Source of the DNA: Tropicibacter alexandrii
Lineage (GTDB): Bacteria; Pseudomonadota; Alphaproteobacteria; Rhodobacterales; Rhodobacteraceae
Reading direction: 5' to 3'
Assembly (NCBI RefSeq): GCF_003667315.2
Contig: NZ_RCTZ02000010.1
Coordinates: 101,830-165,829 of the forward strand
DNA length: 64,000 nucleotides
Shown: positions 28,939 through 38,323 of the stretch, piece by piece
How the letters are laid out: every line of letters starts with the position of its first letter
How positions within the stretch are numbered: position 1 is the stretch's first letter
Program-made: the position numbers and the translations under genes
The notes under the pieces: generated by a model
The model's input: the letters and a program-made list of their open reading frames with translations, nothing else
Database searches by the model: none
What the model was told of the DNA's origin: nothing

Positions 28939-29088
28939 CCATCATCCCTAGCTTTGCCCTAGATGTTCGCAACATCATTGGCTGGTGTGAATTCCGCGCC
29001 CCTTCTTCTTGTATCAGACCGTCTGCACATGCATTGACTGCCTTGCTGCTCCGACGTCGGTTGTTTGTCCATTAGGGCACCGAAAATG

Positions 29089-29406
29089 TCAGTTTTGGGT
29101 TTCCACGACTTCTCCGATCCACTCAGCCATCCTGCGATCTATGCGCCTGACCAAAACATCTTCAACCGCTGGTGGGCGCCAGTCGGCAAGCCACTTTCGC
29201 ATCTGCGATACCGTGATCCCAACGCGATCTGCGCCACGGTGCCGTGCGAGACTTGCATCGTTGTCGCTTCGCCCATAGACCGTTGCCCGCGGGGCCTTCG
29301 GCTTGGGGCGACACTCGGTCTGCTCGCCTGCGCGCCCCGTCACAGGGCCGCTTCGCACGACGCGCGCCTTGCCGCCTCCCCCCCCCGGGGTACCAGAAAA
29401 GGACAT
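29089..29406 (-). CDS. Possible small helix-turn-helix-like protein
   Basis: Open frame of up to 105 residues. The C-terminal 55 residues (DASLARHRGADRVGITVSQM then RKWLADWRPPAVEDVLVRR) read like a helix-turn-helix and an amphipathic helix, which suggests a real protein or a remnant. The start is unclear: the ATG at 29406 is only 5 bases from the divergent gene's ATG and the first codons run through the C9/G9 tract, so a later start is more likely. Low confidence. Confidence 0.3.
   Translation of the reverse strand: MSFSGTPGGGGGKARVVRSGPVTGRAGEQTECRPKPKAPRATVYGRSDNDASLARHRGADRVGITVSQMRKWLADWRPPAVEDVLVRRIDRRMAEWIGEVVETQN
29378..29386. repeat. Nine-base C homopolymer upstream of the sulfotransferase gene
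   Basis: Nine C residues followed by GGGG, 25 bases before the start codon at 29412. Such a tract can slip in length and change promoter or SD spacing, or the frame of the minus-strand gene. It can also reflect sequencing error. Confidence 0.85.
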
Positions 29407-29411
29407 GGTTC

Positions 29412-30470
29412 ATGCGGTTGCTGCTACATATCGGACAGGGCAAGGCCGGATCGACCGCGATCCAGAACTTCCTGCGGGCGAACGCAGACCGGCTGCTGGA
29501 ACGTGGCGTCCTGATCCCCGAGACCGGGCAGCACACCAATCATCAGGATATCTTCACCTTCCTGACCGATGATGTGAAACACCACGATCCGCAAATCTCG
29601 GGCCCCCGCGCCGATGCCCGCAAGAAGGCCTTGGGACGGCAATTCTGGCAAGCGGCGCTGGCGCAGCTGGACCAGTCACAGGCAGACTTGGTGATCTTGT
29701 CCTGCGAAAACCAGTTCCGGCCGTTTTCCCCGGACGCCCTCGAACGGTTGTGCGGGCACTTCCGACCGCATTTCGACGCGATCGAGGTCTGCGCCTACCT
29801 GCGCGACCCGGCCTCGCATTTCCTGTCCTACGCCCAGCAGGACCTGAAAAAACGCCCCGCCTTCACCATCCCCTCTCGCACCGGCTTTCGCGACACGCTG
29901 GAGCCGTGGCTGCAGCACGGGCCAGGGCCGGTGACCTGCCTGCGCTTTGCCCGCGACACGCTTGCCAACGGGGACGCGGTCGCCGATTTCTGCCAACGAT
30001 TCGCGGGGATCGAAACCGAAGGACTGGCCGCGCCGGGCGCAGAGGTGAACACGACCTTCAGCGCCGAAGGCATGGAGATCATGCAGCGGTTCATGCGCGG
30101 CGCATTGCCCGCCCCGACCCGCTACCACGGCCAGCGGGCGCAACGGATGAAGGCGCTTGTCGAAGAGGCCGACCGCCGCTGCCCCGGATATGCCCGCCCG
30201 CGCCTGCACGCCACCGTCAAAGCGGCGATCGACGCGCGCCTGCAGGATCTCGACTGGCTCAAGCAGACCTTCGGCGTGGTCTTTCCCGACATCGGCGCGC
30301 CCACGCTCCCGCCTGAAGAGGCGGATGATCTCGTGCGCGGGCTCGACCGGGTGTCGGATATCTGCGCCGTCGACCCCGACCGGCTGAACGCCGTTCAGGC
30401 CGAGATGAACCGGCTTGCAGAGCCCCGGCGCGGATTTCTCGACCGGCTGACACGCCGCGCAAGACAGTGA
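29412..30470 (+). CDS. Sulfotransferase-like protein
   Basis: Protein of 352 residues with the 5'-phosphosulfate-binding loop of sulfotransferases at its N-terminus (LLLHIGQGKAGSTAIQNFL) and a downstream YLRDPASHFLSYAQ block that resembles the 3'-phosphate-binding region. The rest is unrecognised. It probably transfers sulfate from PAPS to a surface glycan. An AAAGGAC lies about 9 bases upstream of the ATG at 29412. It opens a cluster with a GT61 glycosyltransferase and a second sulfotransferase-like gene. Confidence 0.78.
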   Translation: MRLLLHIGQGKAGSTAIQNFLRANADRLLERGVLIPETGQHTNHQDIFTFLTDDVKHHDPQISGPRADARKKALGRQFWQAALAQLDQSQADLVILSCENQFRPFSPDALERLCGHFRPHFDAIEVCAYLRDPASHFLSYAQQDLKKRPAFTIPSRTGFRDTLEPWLQHGPGPVTCLRFARDTLANGDAVADFCQRFAGIETEGLAAPGAEVNTTFSAEGMEIMQRFMRGALPAPTRYHGQRAQRMKALVEEADRRCPGYARPRLHATVKAAIDARLQDLDWLKQTFGVVFPDIGAPTLPPEEADDLVRGLDRVSDICAVDPDRLNAVQAEMNRLAEPRRGFLDRLTRRARQ

Positions 30471-30497
30471 CGGATCGGGGCGCCGTGCCCCGACGGA

Positions 30498-32464
30498 TCA
30501 GCCGCCGTGATCCTGCGCGGCACGGTCCGGAAGGAATGGCAGTGGGCTGTCCTGCAACACCGCAGCCATGATCGCGACGCCGCCGTCGGTGCTCCAGTGT
30601 CCGTAATCCGTCAGCAGCGGTCGGCCATCCTCGAAGAACAGGCGGCACTGCTCGGCGCAGACCGCGTTCAGGCTGGATACGTAGCCCAGCCCGGCCGCCT
30701 CGGCGCGCGCGGCCAGCGTTGCATCGAGCCTGCGATAGGCCGAGATATCCCATGACCCATAGCGTTCCACGGCCCGGTCAAGCGACCGGGTCTGCAGCAG
30801 CACCAGTTCCGGCTCTGGGTGAAACTCGGCGCGCGGGCCGAACAACACCACCGGCACCGCGCCGGCCGCAACGCGGTCGAGTCCCGAGAAGAGGCCGTCG
30901 ATCGCCCGCGCGTTCGGCGGCAGGTCAGACCGCGTGGCGGCGGGATCACCCGTGATCAGACCTGCGGCGCGCTCGGTATAGACGATGCCACGCAGTTGAT
31001 CGGCATGCGTTCCGATCCAATCGCGGGCCCAGTCATACATGTCGTCGCAATAGGCGCGCGTGCCGACCGGCTGGCTCAGGCTGCACCCGGCGCCGGTGAT
31101 CTGGATCAAGGTCTGGTCGGGATAGAGCCGGTGCAGCGCCGCCCAGACATCCGCCGCGTGGCTGTCGCCCATGACGATCACGGCGCCGTCGACGGACGGG
31201 GGCAGACAGGAGGTGATCAACTGGGCTGCCGTCTTGTCGGACTTGGCCGTCACGTGGCAGGTGTCGCGGCGGATGGCGTGGAACCGGTCGGTGCGGGCGT
31301 CCTCGAACCGGCCAATCATCGCCGTCACCTCGGGCGACAGGCGGCCCGGCAGCCCTTTCGTCAGCATGATCGCCCCGCAGCCAAGGATCAGCACACCCGC
31401 CGTCCACGCGGTCCGCGTGCGCAGCCCGGCATTCGGCACGTCAAAGCCGCCGCCCGGCGCGGTTCGCCGGAACGGGGTCTCGACGAAATGATACATAAGC
31501 GCGGCCAGCGCGATGCCGAACGCTGTCAGCCCCGCCACTTCGAGCAGGTCATCGGGCATGCCGAAGCGATAGGCGTAGTAGACGATGATCGGCCAATGCA
31601 CGAGATAGAGCGAATAGCTGATGCGCCCGATATAGACCACCGGGGCCAGCGACAGGATGCGCCGGTTGAAAAAGGCCTGCGGTCCGGCGACGATCAGCAG
31701 ACCCGCACCAAGCGCCGGCACAAGCGCGGCGAGGCCCGGAAAGCGCATCGTTTCCGTGAACAGGACCGATGCCCCGAGAATCAGCACCACGCCCGCCGCA
31801 GAGACCGCGTTGGCGACGCCCCCCTGTCCAGCGTCCTGCCCCAGACGGCGAGCGCCCCGCCGATCGCGAATTCGTGCAGGCGCGCGACCGGCAGGAAGAA
31901 CGCCGCCGCCGCGTCGATGTTCAGCATGACCTCCGAGATCACGAGCCCGATCACCCCGAGCGCGATGACCGCTTGCAGGCGCTGTCGCGGCGCCAGCTTG
32001 AACAGCCCCAGAAGAACGACCGGCCAGACGAGATAGAACTGCTCTTCGACGGCCAGCGACCACGTATGCAAGAGCGGCTTGTAGCGCGCGTCGAGGTCGA
32101 AATAGCCGGTGGTGTTCCAGAAATGGATGTTCGACACGGAAAACAGCGTCGCCGCCGTCTGGTCCGCGAGGCTGAGCAGGTGCTGCGCCGACAAAAGCCA
32201 CACCCCCATGGCCAGCGTCGCCAGCAGCGTCACCCCCAAGGCCGGGCCGAGGCGCCGCAAGCGCCGCATGTAGAACCGCCCGAAGCCGAAGCGCCCGGTC
32301 GAAATGTCCCGCAGCGTGATCGCCGTGATCAGGTAGCCCGAAATGACAAAGAACACGTCCACCCCGACGAACCCGCCCCCGAGTTCGTGCAGCCCGAAAT
32401 GGAAAAGCACGATCACCGAAACGGCGATGGCGCGAAGCCCGTCTATGTCCTGCCTGTACTGCAT
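30498..32464 (-). pseudogene. OafA-type acyltransferase with SGNH domain, frameshifted
   Basis: The first 220 residues from the ATG at 32464 (MQYRQDIDGLRAIAV, then FFVISGYLI and HTWSLAVEEQFYLVWPV) are an acyltransferase-3 membrane domain. The frame then shifts and the remaining spans (YSLYLVHWPIIVYYAYRFG) and a periplasmic SGNH domain (IVMGDSHAADVW, ending with DYGHWSTDGG) continue in another frame to 30498. The break is in a run of six C at 31819-31824; one extra base restores a protein of about 655 residues. This is typical of O-antigen or exopolysaccharide O-acetylation enzymes. It may be a real mutation, a phase-variable tract or a sequencing error. Confidence 0.8.
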
Positions 32465-32611
32465 GTCCCTCTCCAACGCACCCGTCCTGCCACCTTGTCA
32501 TTGCGAAATGGGAGGTGCGCCCGCAACGGCCCCGATCGGCAGACTTTCCGCTTTCGTACCGAAAGCCCGTTGGCTAAGAACACCGGATCAAGCAACCGAG
32601 GCCACGTGCTT

Positions 32612-33286
32612 ATGCCCATTTTGCGCATCAATGACAAATGCGTCTTTTTTGCCCATGTGCCGAAATGCGGCGGCACCTCGATGACGCGCTACCTCGAGGC
32701 GCGTTTTGGCGAAATGGGCCTGCTCGACCGGGGGTTTCGCAAGGCCCCGGCGCAAGGCTGGACGCGCTCCTCGCCGCAGCATGTCCCCTTTCGCGTGCTG
32801 GAAACGCTGCTGGGGCCGGGCTTCTTCGCGCTCAGCTTCACGGTGGTGCGGCATCCGGCGACGAGGTTTCTGAGCGCCTACGAACATCAGGCGACGATCG
32901 GCGGCATCCCGCAGCGGATGCGCCCCGAAAAGCTGCTCGCGGCGCTGCCGGGTTGGTCGGACAAGCAGCACTTTGCCACGGACAACCACTTCCGACCGGC
33001 GGTCGAGATCGCCCCGGCACAGGCCGTCTTCTTTCGGCTCGAAGAGGGCTTTGACGCCATGTCCGCGTGGCTCGACGGACTTGAGGGCCAAAGCCACCCC
33101 GACCTCGCGGTCCAGCACGAGAACAGCCGCAAGAAGGTCCAGAAGAAGCAGCCCACGCTCAACCGTCTGCTGCATGGCAAGGTCACGCGCCCGAAGCTGA
33201 CGCCGGAATTGGCTGAGCGCATCCACGCGGTCTACGCGCCGGATTACGCGCGCTTCGGCTATGACGTGATGCCCCCTCATGGCTAG
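32612..33286 (+). CDS. Sulfotransferase family 2-type protein
   Basis: Protein of 224 residues. The PAPS loop HVPKCGGTSMTRYL (residues about 15-28) and the 3'-phosphate motif VVRHPATRFLSAYEH are clear, so it is a carbohydrate sulfotransferase of the HexNAc/chondroitin type. No signal anchor is evident, unlike Golgi homologues. The ATG at 32612 fits the family start; a GTG two codons earlier is possible. It overlaps the GT61 gene by 8 bases, so the two are co-translated. Confidence 0.88.
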   Translation: MPILRINDKCVFFAHVPKCGGTSMTRYLEARFGEMGLLDRGFRKAPAQGWTRSSPQHVPFRVLETLLGPGFFALSFTVVRHPATRFLSAYEHQATIGGIPQRMRPEKLLAALPGWSDKQHFATDNHFRPAVEIAPAQAVFFRLEEGFDAMSAWLDGLEGQSHPDLAVQHENSRKKVQKKQPTLNRLLHGKVTRPKLTPELAERIHAVYAPDYARFGYDVMPPHG

Positions 33287-34541
33287 CACCGGGCAGATCA
33301 CCCTCACCGGCGAGACGCCGACCGCCCAAGCCGCGCTACGCCCCGCATTGGAGGGGATGGATACCCCCCTCGATCCGGTCTGCGTGACGGTTGCCGACGC
33401 CCTTCTGATCCCGCCGGCCTTTTCCTATCCGCCATCAAGGACCCGCCCCGGCAAGGCCGCGACCGGCGTCTATGACGCGGACGGCGCCTATGTCCGGGCG
33501 TCGGGCTCGTTTCGCGGGCCGGACCTTGGCGATGCCCCGTTCGGAGGCCGCCCCTTGGGTGACATCGTCGAACCGGTGCCGCGCCCGTCGGCGCAGTACG
33601 ACGTCGCGGTCTACGGCGGATATCTTCGGGGGCATTACGGGCACCTGCTGCTGGAGGGGCTGGCGCGGTTCTGGCACCTGCCGGATGTCGCGCCGGACCT
33701 GCCCATCCTCGTGCACACGGACGCGCCCGACAGTCCCGGCTTCTTGGCCTTGCAGCGGTTGCTTGCGCGGCTTGCCCCGCTCGATTTCGATTTCGGTCGC
33801 CTGATCCCCTGCCACGCGCCGATGCGGGTGCGCGAGCTGATCGTACCGGAACCGGCGCTGCATATCCGGCACGGTGTGTCGCCGCGCCATCTGGAGGCCT
33901 GCGCGCGCCTTGGCCGCAGCCTGCCTTGGCCCGCGCCCAGCGACCAGCCGCTTTACCTGTCCCGCGCCGGCTTGACCGACGATGCCCGCGCCATCGTGGG
34001 AGAAGCCCAGATCGAGGCGGCGCTGGCGCGGGCCGGGGTGCGGGTGCTGCGGCCCGAAACCCTGCCGTTCGAAGAGACGATCCGCGCCCTCAGGACACAT
34101 ACGCGCGTTCTGGGGCCGGTCGGCTCTGCGGTCCACGGAACGATCTTTGCCCCCGGTCGCCGCCTCGCCTACATCGCCAATGGCATCGATCCCCGCAAGC
34201 TGCGCACCTACGTGACCCTCGACCGCAGGAACGCAGTGTCGGCGGATTTCCTGCGCCTGACCGACGATTTCGAGGAAAACCGCAGCAAGACGTGGCTCCG
34301 CAAGCTGTGTGAAGACCGCGACCATCCGGTCATGATCGACCCCGACGCACTGTTTCGGATCTGGGCCGAGGGCGGGATGATCGACAGCGTCCCCCGTCTT
34401 GACCCGCACGAACGGGCGCAGCTGACCAGCCAACGCGAGGACGCGGTGCGCCGCGCGATCGCCCGGCGCGGGACGGAGATCGGGGGTCTCAGCAGGCTTC
34501 GGTTGCGGATCGAGGCGCGGCGCGTCCTTCGAACCGGCTGA
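33279..34541 (+). CDS. Family 61 glycosyltransferase
   Basis: Glycosyltransferase of 420 residues in the DUF563/GT61 group. The conserved core is visible as GGYLRGHYGHLLLEGLARFWHL, LYLSRAGL and a C-terminal GPVGSAVHGTIFAPG. It probably adds a sugar that is then sulfated by the co-encoded enzyme. The acceptor is unknown. The last gene of the patch. Confidence 0.85.
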   Translation: MASTGQITLTGETPTAQAALRPALEGMDTPLDPVCVTVADALLIPPAFSYPPSRTRPGKAATGVYDADGAYVRASGSFRGPDLGDAPFGGRPLGDIVEPVPRPSAQYDVAVYGGYLRGHYGHLLLEGLARFWHLPDVAPDLPILVHTDAPDSPGFLALQRLLARLAPLDFDFGRLIPCHAPMRVRELIVPEPALHIRHGVSPRHLEACARLGRSLPWPAPSDQPLYLSRAGLTDDARAIVGEAQIEAALARAGVRVLRPETLPFEETIRALRTHTRVLGPVGSAVHGTIFAPGRRLAYIANGIDPRKLRTYVTLDRRNAVSADFLRLTDDFEENRSKTWLRKLCEDRDHPVMIDPDALFRIWAEGGMIDSVPRLDPHERAQLTSQREDAVRRAIARRGTEIGGLSRLRLRIEARRVLRTG

Positions 34542-34567
34542 ACCCGGTCCCGTCGGCATCCGCCGCC

Positions 34568-35398
34568 TCAGGCACTGTGGAAGACATAGGACCGCATCGA
34601 GACCGAGCCGAGATCGATGCTGTCCGTCATGAAGGTCAGATCGTCACGGGCATCGGACGCGCCCGCGATGGTCAGCGCGGGCATGTAATGGTCGACGGAC
34701 GGGTGCGCGGCCTCGAACAAGGCCCCCAGACCGGCCCGATCCGCCAGCGCGGCGAAATCCCGATCGACAAGCCGGTCGGCAAAGAGCGCGTCGAATTCCA
34801 GCGCAAAGTCATGCGGTTGGCTGTTCGCGCCCCAGCGGATCTGGCCGAGATTATGAACCACGTTCCCCGATCCGAGGATCAGCACGCCGCGATCTCGAAG
34901 CTCGGACAGGGTCTTGCCGATCTCCAGCTGGTAGTCCAGACCCCGCCCCATGTCGATGGACACCTGAAAAACTGGCACATCAGCGCCGGGATACAGGAAC
35001 TTCAACACCGTCCACGCGCCGTGATCCAGCCCCCAGCTGTCGTCCTCTTGGGCGTGATGACTGGCCAGCAGCGAGACCACCTCGCGCGCCAGTGCCGGAT
35101 CGCCGGGCGCTGGATATTGCTGGTGGTAGAGCGCCTGCGGAAAGCCATAGAAATCGTGGATCGTTCCGGGCATGGCGGAGACGTCGACCAAAGTGGTGCC
35201 CCGCGTCATCCAATGCGCCGAGACGACAAGGATCGCCGTCGGGCGCGGCAGGGACCGGCCCAGATCGGTCCATGCGCGGCTGTAATCGGTGTCCTCGATG
35301 GCGTTCATCGGGCTGCCATGACCAAGAAAGACAAGGGGCATGCGGTCGGACGGCGCAAGGCTGGCCTTGAGGTCATCCAGCGTGCGGGTGGCGGTCAT
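34568..35398 (-). CDS. ygiD: 4,5-DOPA-type extradiol ring-opening dioxygenase (YgiD family)
   Basis: Non-heme iron LigB-type dioxygenase of 276 residues. Metal-binding histidines occur in LVFLGHGSPMNAI, VSAHWMTRG and GSGNVVHNLG. E. coli YgiD opens L-DOPA. The gene is divergent from a LysR regulator, and a pirin gene lies beyond; YgiD, LysR and pirin are repeatedly found together in proteobacteria. The start at 35398 is MTATRTLDD. Confidence 0.9.
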   Translation of the reverse strand: MTATRTLDDLKASLAPSDRMPLVFLGHGSPMNAIEDTDYSRAWTDLGRSLPRPTAILVVSAHWMTRGTTLVDVSAMPGTIHDFYGFPQALYHQQYPAPGDPALAREVVSLLASHHAQEDDSWGLDHGAWTVLKFLYPGADVPVFQVSIDMGRGLDYQLEIGKTLSELRDRGVLILGSGNVVHNLGQIRWGANSQPHDFALEFDALFADRLVDRDFAALADRAGLGALFEAAHPSVDHYMPALTIAGASDARDDLTFMTDSIDLGSVSMRSYVFHSA

Positions 35399-35431
35399 CT
35401 CGTATCCTCCTGTTCGGGGGCAAAGCGCGTT

Positions 35432-35450
35432 GTCTGGACATAGAATAGAC
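35432..35450. promoter_or_regulatory. Candidate LysR operator
   Basis: GTCT-N11-AGAC lies in the 119-base divergent region between ygiD and the LysR gene; a T-N11-A core in an inverted repeat is the usual LysR binding pattern. Inference only. Confidence 0.4.
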
Positions 35451-35517
35451 CTTGCCTTTCATCCACGAAATGGCGACATCGTAGAATGACCTTCAATAAT
35501 ACGTTCCGAATGAGCAG

Positions 35518-36414
35518 ATGGACCTGATCGACGAACTCAAGGCTTTCGTGGCAACGGCCAAGACCGGGTCCTTTACGGCGGCGGCGGACCAGTTGGGCGT
35601 GTCGAACCGCCTGACCTCGAAATACGTGGCGGAATTGGAAACGCGGCTCGGGGTGCGCCTGTTGCAGCGCACCACGCGCAAGGTCGGCGTCACCCCCGCC
35701 GGAGAGGACCTGCTGGCCCGCGCCCCCGCCCTGCTGGAGGATCTGGACGCCCTGCTCGCCGATATATCCGAGGATTCGCGCGGCCTGACCGGCGTCATCC
35801 GCATTTCCGCCCCTGTCACCTTTGGCGAGGCCTATCTGGGTGGCATGCTGGCGCGCTTTGCCGCCGCGCATCCCGGCCTCAGCTTCGATGTGCGGCTTCA
35901 GGACAGCTTTGTCGATCTGGCCAGCGACGGGATCGACGTGGCTTTTCGCATCGGGCGTTCGGAGATGCTGTCGCTCAAGACCCGCAAGCTGGGCGAGGTC
36001 CGCACGGTCGCGGTCGCCAGCCCCGCCTATCTTGCGCAGCACGGCACGCCGCAACACCCCGAGGACCTCACGCGGCACGCCTGTATCCTCGACACCAACC
36101 GCCGCGCGCCGCGCCGCTGGGTCTTCGTCCGCGACCGGACCGAGCATGTCGTCGAGGTGCAGGGCCGCTTTCAGGTCAATTCGGCCCGCGCCGCCGCCGA
36201 TCTGGCGCTGGCCGGGCTTGGCATCGCCTTCGCCCCGCGCTTTGCCCTGCGCGAGGGATTGGCCGACGGGCGGCTGGTGCAGGTTCTGGACGGGGCCGAG
36301 GGCGCCCCCATTCCAGCCAGCGCGGTCTATCTCGAGGGGCGGTCACTGCCGCGCAAGGTCCGCGCGCTGATCGACTTCGCCGCCGAGGACATCCGCCGCG
36401 CCGGGGTGCTGTGA
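35518..36414 (+). CDS. LysR-family transcriptional regulator
   Basis: Regulator of 298 residues: N-terminal winged helix (LKAFVATAKTGSFTAAADQL, residues about 5-24) and the C-terminal co-inducer domain. Divergent from ygiD and followed by pirin in the same direction. It probably activates both in response to a quinone or aromatic compound, as described for related LysR-pirin loci. Confidence 0.93.
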   Translation: MDLIDELKAFVATAKTGSFTAAADQLGVSNRLTSKYVAELETRLGVRLLQRTTRKVGVTPAGEDLLARAPALLEDLDALLADISEDSRGLTGVIRISAPVTFGEAYLGGMLARFAAAHPGLSFDVRLQDSFVDLASDGIDVAFRIGRSEMLSLKTRKLGEVRTVAVASPAYLAQHGTPQHPEDLTRHACILDTNRRAPRRWVFVRDRTEHVVEVQGRFQVNSARAAADLALAGLGIAFAPRFALREGLADGRLVQVLDGAEGAPIPASAVYLEGRSLPRKVRALIDFAAEDIRRAGVL

Positions 36415-36511
36415 GCCGCCTTGCAAAAACCCACAGCACCTGTTCCGGAATACAGGCTGCAAAACGCCGCGCGCTGCCCCATATCTGCGCCAGTCACCCA
36501 AGGAGAGCGCC

Positions 36512-37420
36512 ATGACCTTTCGTCCCGTTGCCGCCACCAGCCATGCCCAACCCACGATGGAGGGCGCAGGCGTCCACCTGCACCGCGTCTTCGGCTTTGG
36601 CGATCCGACACTGACCGACCCGTTCCTGATGATGGACGATTTCCGCAACGATGACCCACGGCTTTATTCCAAGGGCTTCCCGTGGCATCCCCATCGCGGC
36701 ATCGAGACAATCACCTACGTGCTCGAAGGACAGGTCGAACATGCGGATTCGCTGGGCAATACTGGCCTTCTGGGGCCGGGCAGCGTGCAATGGATGACCG
36801 CCGGATCGGGCATCCTGCATCAGGAAATGCCCTCGGGCGACACGCAGGGCCGCATGCATGGGTTTCAGCTGTGGGCCAACCTGCCCTCGTCGCTGAAGAT
36901 GACCTCCCCGCGCTATCAGGACATCACCGGCAGCGACATTCCCGTCGAGGGCGACGATGACGGCACGGTGGTCAAGGTGATCATCGGGTCGTTCTGGGGC
37001 AAGACCGGGCCGGTCGATGGCATCGCCGCGAACCCGATGCTGCTGGATGTCTCCGTGCCCGCCGGGCGGCGCAAGGTGCTGCCCGTCGACACGCGGTCGA
37101 ACGCGCTGGCCTATGTCTTTGCCGGGTCGGGGACCTTCCGCGATGCCAGTGACCCCGTGGGCATCAAGGTGGAAAAGGAATATCGCGGGTCCGAGTTGAA
37201 CATCCGCGACATGACCGGCAACCGCACGCTCGTGCGCTTTGGCGCGGGGGACGAGATCACCGTTCAGGCGGGCGACGAGGGCATCCGCTTTCTGCTGATG
37301 ACGGGCCGGCCCATTCAGGAACCCGTGGCGTGGCACGGGCCCATCGTGATGAATACGCAGGCCGAGTTGCGGCAGGCGATGATGGACCTGAACAACGGCA
37401 GTTTCATCAAGGCGCATTGA
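36512..37420 (+). CDS. Pirin family protein
   Basis: Cupin-fold protein of 302 residues with the pirin metal site: HPHRGIETITYVLEG and the second cupin block GSGILHQEMPSGD. Pirins act as quercetin dioxygenases or redox-dependent co-regulators. It follows the LysR gene by 97 bases and belongs to the ygiD neighbourhood. An AAGGAGAGC precedes the ATG. Confidence 0.93.
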   Translation: MTFRPVAATSHAQPTMEGAGVHLHRVFGFGDPTLTDPFLMMDDFRNDDPRLYSKGFPWHPHRGIETITYVLEGQVEHADSLGNTGLLGPGSVQWMTAGSGILHQEMPSGDTQGRMHGFQLWANLPSSLKMTSPRYQDITGSDIPVEGDDDGTVVKVIIGSFWGKTGPVDGIAANPMLLDVSVPAGRRKVLPVDTRSNALAYVFAGSGTFRDASDPVGIKVEKEYRGSELNIRDMTGNRTLVRFGAGDEITVQAGDEGIRFLLMTGRPIQEPVAWHGPIVMNTQAELRQAMMDLNNGSFIKAH

Positions 37421-37650
37421 GGCCGCGCGGGCGGGAAATGTTTCCGCCCCGTCACGGCCTCTTGAGAAAGGGTCAGCACCTTTTCACTGCGATCCGGCTG
37501 CTTTTCCTGTAAGCCTGTCAAAGGCCTGCCCGACCGGGTGGGCCTCTGACATGGATGGGCGACGCCCTGCGTGGCGCGGCTTGATCAAGGCCGTGCGACC
37601 GGGGCATACCCGTCCGGTCAGCGAGCCACGGGACCGCACGGGAGACCTGA

Positions 37651-38298
37651 ATGATCGATGCTGCCCTCTTGCCGCTGCAACGCCGGGTCCTGCTTCCCCC
37701 TGCGCGATGGCTGGCGCGGGCCGGGATCAGCGCGGACCACCTGACGCTTGCAGGCTTTGCCATCGGCCTGCTGGCCGTGCCCGCGCTGGCGTTCGGGCAA
37801 TTCGGGCTGGCGCTGCTGGTCATCGCGCTGAACCGCGTGCTCGATGGTCTGGACGGGGCCGTGGCGCGGCTGACCACACCGACCGATCGCGGGGCGTTTT
37901 TGGACATCGCGCTCGACTTCGTCTTTTACGCGTTGATCCCGCTGGGCTTTGCGCTGGCCGATCCGGAAAGAAACGCCCTGCCCGCCGCGGTGCTGATCGC
38001 CGCCTTTGTCGGCACGGGGTCATCCTTTCTTGCCTTTGCCACCATCGCCGCCAAGCGCCGGTTGACCGCAGACGCCTATGCCTCCAAGGGGCTGTATTAC
38101 CTTGGCGGCTTGACCGAAGGGTTCGAGACCATCGCGCTGTTCGTCGCCATGTGCGCCCTGCCTGCCCTGTTCCCGGTGCTGGCCTATGGCTTTGCCACGG
38201 CTTGCGCGCTGACCACCCTGACCCGCTGGTATCACGGCTGGGTCGCGCTTGCGCCGGAAAACCGGCAAACTGACACAACACACCGCCCGAAGGCCTGA
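37651..38298 (+). CDS. ynjF: CDP-alcohol phosphatidyltransferase, YnjF-like
   Basis: Inner-membrane phosphotransferase of 215 residues. The family signature DG(2)AR(8)G(3)D(3)D is complete as DGLDGAVARLTTPTDRGAF followed by LDIALDF. About six membrane spans are expected. In E. coli ynjF lies next to the ynjBCD transporter; here it is 25 bases upstream of ynjB, so the link is conserved. The substrate is unknown. Confidence 0.85.
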   Translation: MIDAALLPLQRRVLLPPARWLARAGISADHLTLAGFAIGLLAVPALAFGQFGLALLVIALNRVLDGLDGAVARLTTPTDRGAFLDIALDFVFYALIPLGFALADPERNALPAAVLIAAFVGTGSSFLAFATIAAKRRLTADAYASKGLYYLGGLTEGFETIALFVAMCALPALFPVLAYGFATACALTTLTRWYHGWVALAPENRQTDTTHRPKA

Positions 38299-38323
38299 CC
38301 AGAGGCCCACCCAAGGAGAAGAC

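Larger units (their letters stand above)
28939..29411. other. 473-base stretch without a confident gene
   Basis: Between tRNA-Cys and the first sulfotransferase-like gene. No RNA gene or operator is recognised. The right part contains a possible minus-strand gene (29089-29406) and a run of nine C at 29378-29386. The left 150 bases are less GC-rich than their surroundings and show no structure that I can name. Confidence 0.6.

Noticed and set aside
28939..34541. Genomic island bounded by a copy of the tRNA-Cys 3' end
   Set aside because: No duplicate of the tRNA end was found near 34.5 kb, so an attachment site cannot be claimed.
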